Of a stretch of 8,679 bases of DNA, positions 1 to 4,102 are shown piece after piece; position 1 is the stretch's first letter; every line of letters starts with the position of its first letter. The notes beneath the pieces are model-generated. The model was not told where the DNA came from, searched no databases, and saw only the letters and a program-made list of their open reading frames with translations. The translations under genes and the position numbers were made by a program. Source of the stretch: Peptococcaceae bacterium (lineage in GTDB: Bacteria; Bacillota; Peptococcia; DRI-13; UBA5745); NCBI GenBank assembly GCA_031264885.1, contig JAISDM010000134.1, forward strand, positions 1 through 8,679. The letters run 5' to 3'.

Positions 1-114
1 TGTGTTTACAAACGCGTCTATCACACGCACAGGGTTGTTGTTTCCAACGTATTCATCTATGGTTGCCGGGAACACTGTGACTTGCCCTCGGTTTTCGCCC
101 TGAATGTATCTCAT
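1..114 (-). CDS. IS1182-family transposase, N-terminal fragment (cut by window edge)
   Basis: Only the first 38 codons are inside the window; the gene reads leftwards off base 1. The protein begins MRYIQGENRGQVTVFPATID and continues with EYVGNNNPVRVIDAFV. This matches the conserved start of IS1182-family DDE transposases (MRYI-x-G-x-x-R-x-Q-x-T-L-F-P, then a D-x-Y then NPVRVIDAFV), which cut and join the ends of their own element. The start at 114 is supported by a purine-rich site, GAGGCGGGGGGA, at about 121-132 on the coding strand and by the good match of the first residues to the family. The catalytic DDE domain lies outside, so whether the copy is intact cannot be judged. The family call rests on recall of the conserved N-terminus. 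Confidence 0.85.
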   Translation of the reverse strand, partial: MRYIQGENRGQVTVFPATIDEYVGNNNPVRVIDAFVNT

Positions 115-284
115 TGGTAATCCCCCCGCCTCATTAATATCACAATCCTATTATACCACAAAGCGCCGTTTTATGGGGATTTATTTAGAATTTTTTCGAG
201 AAATTTCGTCGTTTTTTTATCATTTTATGCGGTATCTAGTTACCAATTTTGGGATTCGTTGTTGTGCGTTTTCGGACAGTCTGG
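115..284 (-). mobile_element. Leader and probable terminus of the IS1182-type element
   Basis: This non-coding stretch lies between the transposase start and the neighbouring MBL gene. On the minus strand it carries TATAAT (150-155), a plausible -10 box, but no recognisable -35 at normal spacing. The likely outer end of the element is the motif TTTTCGGACAGTCTGG at 269-284, because IS1182-type elements often end in sequences containing GACAG/CTGTC followed by A/T. The exact end and any target duplication cannot be fixed because the other end of the element is outside the window. Confidence 0.4.
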
Positions 285-300
285 CCCGCTTTTTTTATCC

Positions 301-990
301 TTATTTCAGCTTTAGCAGGCCGCCGTGGTAGGCGACGACTGCTTGAATGTCATAGGACTTAACTTTCTCAAGCGACTGATTGCCGAGGACGATGTCCTGG
401 GTAAAGCCCGGATTGGGCCCGACCAGCTTGCCGTTCTCGATGTTCAGGGCGTCTCCGCCGACCATCACGCGGCTTTCCCGCAAATAGAGGCAAATGTGGC
501 CGGGCATATGTCCCGGTGTGTGAACCGCTTCAATACCGCCGCAAATGGGCAGAACCTCTTTGTCCGAAAGCGTTTGGTCAATGTGAATTTTTAGATTGGC
601 CCATACCGCTTTCAAATGGTTATATTCTCTCTTTCTTTCTTCTGACAAATTCGCGTAACCGGCTTCCATTGCCGCCAGTCTCGCGGGGGTTTGCCTGCCG
701 TCCATATACGGGGCTTCCGCCTCGTGCGCCAGGATTTTGACCGAGGGGGCGATCGCCTGGAGATTCGGAACGCCGCCGATATGATCCAGATCCTGGTGGG
801 TGAGAATGACCGTGGTCAGCTGTTCCGCGGAAAAACCGGCTTTGGATATGGCCGCTTTGACGGATTCTATCTGATTCGCGTCCCCCGCGTCGATCAAAAC
901 CAAATGGTGGTCGTCCCAAAGCAAAGTCGGATACATGACGCCGAATTCCGCGCCGATTTCCAGCATCTCTATGTTTTTCGCGATTTTCAT
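301..990 (-). CDS. Metallo-beta-lactamase-fold hydrolase
   Basis: A 229-residue protein of the metallo-beta-lactamase superfamily, cytosolic by the lack of any signal peptide. The metal ligands are visible in order: H65-Q-D67-L-D69-H70 (the HxDxDH variant of the usual HxHxDH), H157/H161 or H165 in HTPGHMPGH, D180 in GGDAL, and H222 in AYHGG. This is the full set expected for a dinuclear zinc (or iron) hydrolase such as lactonases and thioesterase-like members; the substrate cannot be told. Start at 990 is preferred because GAGGAG sits 8 bases upstream; the ATG at 996 is too close to it and the open frame to 1116 runs into the upstream gene. It follows the flavodoxin-like gene by only 20 bases, so the two are probably co-transcribed. 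Confidence 0.85.
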   Translation of the reverse strand: MKIAKNIEMLEIGAEFGVMYPTLLWDDHHLVLIDAGDANQIESVKAAISKAGFSAEQLTTVILTHQDLDHIGGVPNLQAIAPSVKILAHEAEAPYMDGRQTPARLAAMEAGYANLSEERKREYNHLKAVWANLKIHIDQTLSDKEVLPICGGIEAVHTPGHMPGHICLYLRESRVMVGGDALNIENGKLVGPNPGFTQDIVLGNQSLEKVKSYDIQAVVAYHGGLLKLK

Positions 991-1010
991 AAACATTTCT
1001 CCTCTTGGGC

Positions 1011-1547
1011 TTAAATTTCCCGCCCGAGTTTTTTTGCCTGCTCCAATTCCTCGCGCCCGTTGATCTCGTCCATGCCGTGAAGTTTCGGCGCCACAACGAT
1101 CCCGGCCTCGGCCCATTTTTGCAGGGCCAGGATACGGCGGAACATGGCGATGGACGGCGCCGTCACATCCGTGTCCGCGCCGCAGGTCAAGAGCAAAGCC
1201 GCTTGCTTAATGGGCAGTTTTTCTTTTAATGTGGCGTATGTACGGTCGATGGCGAGTTTCAGCTGGGCGGTCACGCCGAAATAATAAACCGGCGAGGCGA
1301 GTACCAGTGTGTCCGCTTTGCGGAGCGCGTCCAAAATCTGCGGCATATCGTCTTTTTGAACACATACGCCTGTTTCTTTAAAGCAGTGTCCGCAGCCCCG
1401 GCAGCCGCCGATATTCATATCCGCCGGGCGGAAGCACGTGACGGCGTTTCCCGCCGATTCCGCGCCTTCAACAAACGCGGCGGTCAGCTTGTCCGTGTTC
1501 CCGTCTTTGCGCGGCGAACCGGAAAGGACGACGATGTTTTTTCCCAT
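1011..1547 (-). CDS. Flavodoxin-fold FMN reductase, iron-sulfur flavoprotein type
   Basis: A 178-residue flavodoxin-like / NADPH-dependent FMN reductase family protein. The FMN phosphate loop SGSPRKDGNTDKL (residues 9-21) follows the first beta strand, and ASPVYYFGVTAQLK (about 84-97) is the second flavin-contacting segment. Between them is C49-x2-C52-x2-C55-x6-C62, then a DDM. This fits the compact CX2CX2CX4-7C pattern of iron-sulfur flavoproteins (Isf), which bind a 4Fe-4S cluster next to FMN and act as electron carriers; many related oxidoreductases keep only some of these cysteines, so cluster binding is inferred. AAAGGAG lies 9 bases before the start. Downstream, after 20 bases, comes the MBL hydrolase: a redox/hydrolase pair of unknown purpose. 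No good -35 is seen at the 5' side, where two hairpin repeats lie. Confidence 0.85.
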   Translation of the reverse strand: MGKNIVVLSGSPRKDGNTDKLTAAFVEGAESAGNAVTCFRPADMNIGGCRGCGHCFKETGVCVQKDDMPQILDALRKADTLVLASPVYYFGVTAQLKLAIDRTYATLKEKLPIKQAALLLTCGADTDVTAPSIAMFRRILALQKWAEAGIVVAPKLHGMDEINGREELEQAKKLGREI

Positions 1548-1573
1548 GAATCAACACTCCTTTTTATACTGTC

Positions 1574-1628
1574 GGGGCGGCATTTTGCCGCCCGGGACCG
1601 TCTGTAGGGGCGGCATTCTGCCGCCCGT
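1574..1628. repeat. Tandem pair of GGGCGGCA hairpin repeats
   Basis: Two copies of a short palindromic repeat lie in the gap between the GIY-YIG and flavodoxin genes. Copy one is GGGCGGCA (1575-1582), TTT, TGCCGCCC (1586-1593). Copy two is GGGCGGCA (1608-1615), TTC, TGCCGCCC (1619-1626), inside a longer unit 1604-1628. Neither is followed by a T-run, so they are not classical terminators; they could form stable RNA hairpins between the two coding regions. Copy two begins its last base only two bases from the GIY-YIG stop. Confidence 0.85.
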
Positions 1629-1629
1629 A

Positions 1630-1980
1630 TCAATAGAGCGCCAGGTTTTCGCCGGTCAGCTTGTCCGCCCAGATTGACTTCAGAATCTCCAGATCTTCCG
1701 TATAGTCGGCTTCCGGCTCGTCGGGATTGTATTTCAGTTCTTCAAGGATATCCACGGTAAACCGGTCCTTCCCGTAAAGGTTCCAGGCCGTTTGCAATCC
1801 TTTATTGACGTGGTTCCCGGCGGATAATTTAAATACGTCCCCGTTCATTTTGCCTTTCAGGTTTTTTGCGGTTTCGATGTAACATTTCGGCTCCGCCAGA
1901 CATCGAATCTGATAAACGCCCATAGGCAAAGGCGTCTGTTTATACTGCGCCGTCATCTCTTTTTTCTTTAACTTGTCCAT
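1630..1980 (-). CDS. GIY-YIG nuclease family protein, probably weakened active site
   Basis: A 116-residue small GIY-YIG-like protein. The GIY strand appears as G21-V22-Y23 in MGVYQIRC and the YIG strand as Y34-I35-E36, followed by NLKGK, a K-rich helix, HxNKxLQxxWNxYGxxxF (57-74) and the glutamate in DILEEL (E80). This layout and the C-terminal EDLEILKSIWADKL agree with a widespread Firmicute subfamily of about 110-130 residues, so the gene looks full length. The glycine of YIG is replaced by E36 and the position of the usual catalytic arginine holds K44, so nuclease activity is doubtful. AAGGAGG lies 8 bases before the start and a strong promoter lies upstream. Transcription may continue through the hairpin repeats into the flavodoxin and MBL genes. 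Confidence 0.72.
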   Translation of the reverse strand: MDKLKKKEMTAQYKQTPLPMGVYQIRCLAEPKCYIETAKNLKGKMNGDVFKLSAGNHVNKGLQTAWNLYGKDRFTVDILEELKYNPDEPEADYTEDLEILKSIWADKLTGENLALY

Positions 1981-2010
1981 ATAACGAGCCTCCTTGTCTT
2001 ATTTTGGCTT

Positions 2011-2039
2011 ATCATATCACATCAGAGGCAGAATGACAA
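2011..2039 (-). promoter_or_regulatory. Promoter of the GIY-YIG gene
   Basis: On the minus strand TTGTCA (2034-2039) is followed after exactly 17 bases by TATGAT (2011-2016). Both are close to the sigma-A consensus. The start codon lies about 30 bases beyond the -10, with its ribosome site between. Confidence 0.75.
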
Positions 2040-2051
2040 AGCTAACAGTAT

Positions 2052-2103
2052 AGCAGGGGCGATTCGCGTCTGTCAAAGACGGGCGGCAGGATGCCGCCCC
2101 TAC
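2052..2103. repeat. Inverted copy of the GGGCGGCA hairpin repeat, with a half of a related repeat
   Basis: The unit at 2079-2103 is the reverse complement of the 25-base unit at 1604-1628 with one difference. It has arms GGGCGGCA (2081-2088) and TGCCGCCC (2092-2099) around GGA. Beside it, GCAGGGGCGATTCGCG (2053-2068) looks like one arm of a related repeat whose other arm is missing. The two matching units face each other across the GIY-YIG gene. Confidence 0.75.
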
Positions 2104-2109
2104 GGTATG

Positions 2110-2163
2110 TTAAATTTTTACATTTAAATAATGCTTGACTAGCCTTTTGCTATCAAGTATAAT
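2110..2163 (+). promoter_or_regulatory. Strong promoter of the tRNA cluster
   Basis: TTGACT (2135-2140) is followed after 17 bases by a perfect TATAAT (2158-2163). An A/T-rich tract at 2110-2131 just upstream resembles an UP element, as expected for stable RNA genes. The first tRNA begins about 42 bases past the -10, leaving a short leader to be trimmed off. Confidence 0.9.
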
Positions 2164-2205
2164 AAACGTTGCTGAACGAACATCAACCATGAGTTCGGCA
2201 CATGA

Positions 2206-2281
<76 letters not shown>

Positions 2282-2291
2282 AAACAAATAT

Positions 2292-2367
2292 GCTGACGTA
2301 GCTCAGTCGGTAGAGCGTATCCTTGGTAAGGATAAGGTCACCGGTTCAATCCCGGTCGTCAGCTCCA
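2292..2367 (+). tRNA. tRNA-Thr (anticodon GGT)
   Basis: The acceptor stem GCTGACG pairs with CGTCAGC (2357-2363), followed by T and encoded CCA. The anticodon stem TATCC/GGATA closes loop TTGGTAA, giving anticodon GGT, which reads ACC and ACU threonine codons. The T arm is ACCGG-TTCAATC-CCGGT. It lies 10 bases after the initiator tRNA in the same transcript. Confidence 0.96.
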
Positions 2368-2376
2368 GCTATATTT

Positions 2377-2453
2377 GGCGGCGTAGCTCAGCTGGCTAGA
2401 GCATGCGGTTCATACCCGCAGTGTCCGGGGTTCAAGTCCCTGCGCCGCCACCA
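2377..2453 (+). tRNA. Elongator tRNA-Met (anticodon CAT)
   Basis: The acceptor stem GGCGGCG pairs fully with CGCCGCC (2443-2449), then A and encoded CCA. The anticodon stem TGCGG/CCGCA closes loop TTCATAC with anticodon CAT. The fully paired first position and the absence of the GGG/CCC anticodon stem separate it from the initiator. A CAT anticodon could also mean a lysidine-modified Ile tRNA, but the GGCGGCG acceptor and TGCGG stem resemble Firmicute elongator Met tRNAs. The last 21 bases are repeated 170 bases downstream. Confidence 0.9.
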
Positions 2454-2641
2454 AAAAACAAACGAAGAATCGAACCATAACGATCACTTGCCCAGGAGAC
2501 GTCCTCGTACCGGGACTTGAACCCGTGAGGGCGTTTTGCGCAGCAAAACGTCACGAGCCGCGGCGCGGCGAGTGATCAGAACGCGCCGGAGGCGCGGGCT
2601 GGCAAGTCCCTGCGCCGCCACCAAAGAAATAACGAAGAATC
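2433..2641 (+). repeat. Direct repeat of the tRNA-Met 3' end bounding a 131-bp insert
   Basis: The 39 bases at 2433-2471 (end of tRNA-Met plus 18 bases of spacer) recur at 2603-2641 with only three mismatches, an offset of exactly 170. The second copy has the T-arm 3' half, acceptor strand and CCA but no 5' part, so it is a truncated tRNA pseudogene. The insert 2472-2602 contains an inverted copy of the T arm (2511-2525), a hairpin (2532-2550) and imperfect 10-base inverted repeats at 2482-2491 and 2569-2578 (9 of 10). It may be a residue of integration at the tRNA end or of an unequal tandem tRNA duplication. No open frame in the insert looks like a gene. Confidence 0.85.
2524..2555. other. 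Strong hairpin in the tRNA-STAS gap
   Basis: CGTTTTGC (2532-2539), loop GCA, GCAAAACG (2543-2550) form a perfect 8-bp stem. It is lengthened by CGTGA (2524-2528) pairing with TCACG (2551-2555) across a GGG bulge. There is no T-run after it on either strand, so a terminator role is not supported. Confidence 0.7.
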
Positions 2642-2670
2642 TGAGAAGAACCGAACAGAGGAGACTCATT

Positions 2671-2970
2671 ATGGAAATAGTTCGGGAACAGACAGATGAG
2701 AAGGTCGTCCTGCGGTTGTCGGGATGGCTCAACAACACCACGGCGCCCGCGCTTCAGGACGCGCTCCTGCCGGAATTTGACAACGCGGCGCACGTAGAAC
2801 TGGACTTAAAAAAAGCGCCGTATGTTTCATCGGCGGGTCTCCGTGTACTCCTGATGGCCGAAAAGAAAGCGGTAAGCAAACACGCGGAATTTACCGTGGC
2901 GAACCTATGCCCCGAAGTGATGGAAGTCTTTAAGACGACCGGTTTCGTGTCGATGCTGAAAATTGTGTAA
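2671..2970 (+). CDS. STAS-domain protein, anti-sigma factor antagonist-like
   Basis: A 99-residue protein consisting of a single STAS domain, the fold of SpoIIAA and RsbV, which bind an anti-sigma kinase and are switched by serine phosphorylation. The N-terminal strand VVLRLSGWLNNTTAPALQDAL (residues 12-32) and the strand-helix VELDLKKAPYVSSAGLRVLL (42-61) are typical. S54 in SSAGLR aligns with the phosphorylated serine of the family; the usual aspartate just before it is replaced by S53. No partner anti-sigma kinase or SpoIIE-like phosphatase is in the window, so its circuit is unknown. Start 2671 is set by AGAGGAG 7 bases upstream; the longer open frame from 2536 would be translated tRNA-derived repeat. 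No promoter is seen in the gap behind the tRNAs, so read-through is likely. A terminator follows. Confidence 0.88.
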   Translation: MEIVREQTDEKVVLRLSGWLNNTTAPALQDALLPEFDNAAHVELDLKKAPYVSSAGLRVLLMAEKKAVSKHAEFTVANLCPEVMEVFKTTGFVSMLKIV

Positions 2971-3070
2971 AAAGAAAACCGTTTGAACTGAGGATATTAC
3001 GGGATCCAGCGAAGGATATTCCGTCGGACATATTGGCGCGGAGTGAATTCCCATGAGCAACGCGCTTTCA
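2971..3070 (+). other. Untranslated stretch between STAS gene and terminator
   Basis: One frame here is open from before the STAS stop to 3056 and reads plausibly, but it has no start codon and no ribosome site. I see no gene, only the 3' untranslated part of the STAS transcript. Confidence 0.5.
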
Positions 3071-3114
3071 AAAAAACGGAGTTATTTTCCAAACGGAAAA
3101 TAACTCCGTTTTTT
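3071..3114 (+). terminator. Intrinsic terminator, perfect 20-bp stem
   Basis: The arm at 3071-3090 (A6 then CGGAGTTATTTTCC) pairs over all 20 bases with 3095-3114 (GGAAAATAACTCCG then T6) around the loop AAAC. The final T-run makes it a rho-independent terminator for the STAS (and probably tRNA) transcript; the A-run on the other side means it could also stop leftward transcription. Confidence 0.95.
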
Positions 3115-3132
3115 ATGAATTCAGCCCCCATC

Positions 3133-3225
3133 GTCATTGTGAGGAATATAGCGAGCGCAATCCAAAAGTGGGCATCTTAATAATGGCGCACAACAACTGG
3201 ATTGCTTCACTCCGTTCGCAATGAC
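3133..3225. repeat. Palindromic intergenic repeat (GTCATTG...CAATGAC type)
   Basis: The left arm starts GTCATTGTGAGGAATATAGC at 3133 and ends GCAATCCA at 3156-3163. The right arm, 3198-3225, reads as the reverse complement GTCATTGCGAACGGAGTGAA followed by GCAATCCA. The arms match at both ends and vary in the middle. Repeats of this look (GTCATTGCGAGG...CAATCC facing its complement) are scattered in intergenic regions of many unrelated bacteria and behave like MITE-type elements. It sits between the terminator and the MNT promoter. Confidence 0.75.
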
Positions 3226-3293
3226 AGTGGGGCGACCCACCTGTGAACAGTAACCCGATTTAATGGATTGGCTGCGGATATGAATAGTCTACA

Positions 3294-3322
3294 TTGTGTT
3301 TCCCGGCAAAACAGGGTATGAT
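3294..3322 (+). promoter_or_regulatory. Promoter of the MNT/HEPN pair
   Basis: TTGTGT (3294-3299), 17 bases, TATGAT (3317-3322). The start codon is 23 bases past the -10, giving a very short leader that holds only the ribosome site GGGAGG (3332-3337). Confidence 0.65.
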
Positions 3323-3345
3323 ATTAAAGAAGGGAGGCGATATGG

Positions 3346-3696
3346 ATGCAGCGGCAGAAGGAAAGCGAAATTCTGGCCATCACGGAAGCCATTAAGAAAA
3401 CCGTGGACTGCGAAAAAATATACCTTTTCGGCTCTTACGCTTACGGCGAACCGCGCAAGGACAGTGACCTGGATTTTTATGTAGTGATACCGGATGACGC
3501 CGACCGCCCGATAGAAGTAATGCGGAAAATCCGCGCCAACCTCAGTGAAGTGGAGAGCATGACGCCGGTCGATATTTTGGCTGTTCGCTCAAGCCGGTTT
3601 GCGGATATGAGTACACTGCCGACGATGGAACGCAAAATTGTCAGGGAGGGGGTTCTGCTGTATGAACAAGACGGACTTAGCCAGAGAATGGTTTGA
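3346..3696 (+). CDS. MNT-type nucleotidyltransferase domain protein (antitoxin-like)
   Basis: A 116-residue minimal nucleotidyltransferase. The polymerase-beta signature GSYAYGEPRKDSDLDFYVV runs from G29 to V47, with metal-binding D41 and D43 (S-D-L-D) and a third carboxylate, D76, in PVDIL. All catalytic residues are present. In HEPN/MNT modules such proteins neutralise the HEPN partner, in characterised HepT-MntA pairs by adding AMP to the toxin. Start 3346 is chosen because GGGAGG lies 8 bases upstream; the ATG at 3342 is in another frame and gives no family match. The end overlaps the HEPN gene by 35 bases, so translation is coupled. Confidence 0.88.
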   Translation: MQRQKESEILAITEAIKKTVDCEKIYLFGSYAYGEPRKDSDLDFYVVIPDDADRPIEVMRKIRANLSEVESMTPVDILAVRSSRFADMSTLPTMERKIVREGVLLYEQDGLSQRMV

Positions 3697-4096
3697 GATT
3701 GCCGAAACAGATCTGCACACCGCCGCATATCTGTTTGAAAATATGCACCCCAGGCCGCTCGAAATTATTTGCTACCATTGTCAACAATCGGTAGAAAAAG
3801 CATTGAAAGGATTTTTGATCAATAACGAGACAGAGCCGCCTAAGATACATGACCTCGAAAAGCTGTGCCAAATGTGCGCAAAGTTTAATCTTTCCTTTGA
3901 AACGATACGGGAGACGTGCCGGAAACTGACCGATTATGCCGCTTCCACCCGATATCCAAGCCTTGTTGAGATTGAGAAAGTCGACGCCGTGTTCGCGCTC
4001 AGAGAGGCGGAAAGAGTTTATACTTTTTGCGCCGATCTGATCCCAGAACTTCGCCTCTCCGACCAGGAACCGGATAATGAGGCGCCCTCAAATTAA
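3662..4096 (+). CDS. HEPN-domain protein (toxin-like partner of MNT)
   Basis: A 144-residue all-helical HEPN protein. The first helix AREWFEIAETDLHTAAYLFEN, then CYHCQQSVEKALKGFLI (residues 37-53), KIHDLEKL (61-68) and STRYPSL (95-101) are the standard landmarks of the PF05168-type HEPN family, which pairs with MNT proteins. The RNase motif RX4-6H of toxic HEPNs is not evident: R97 is followed by YPSLVE with no histidine. It may thus differ in mechanism from HepT, or act as a substrate-binding partner. The start at 3662 is backed by GGAGGGGG ending 9 bases before it; the upstream ATG at 3638 lies inside the MNT coding region without such a site. The stop is six bases from that of the convergent LuxR gene. 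Confidence 0.85.
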   Translation: MNKTDLAREWFEIAETDLHTAAYLFENMHPRPLEIICYHCQQSVEKALKGFLINNETEPPKIHDLEKLCQMCAKFNLSFETIRETCRKLTDYAASTRYPSLVEIEKVDAVFALREAERVYTFCADLIPELRLSDQEPDNEAPSN

Positions 4097-4102
4097 GCGC
4101 CG

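Noticed and set aside
1574..2103. Hairpin repeats as a CRISPR array
   Set aside because: Only three copies, irregular spacing, mixed orientation, no spacers of constant length and no cas genes.
2536..2670. Upstream extension of the STAS gene
   Set aside because: It would translate the tRNA-derived repeat; the ATG at 2671 has a good ribosome site and begins the domain.
2943..3056. Open frame after the STAS gene that reads like protein
   Set aside because: No start codon or ribosome site and no recognised motif; possibly a worn remnant but unsupported.
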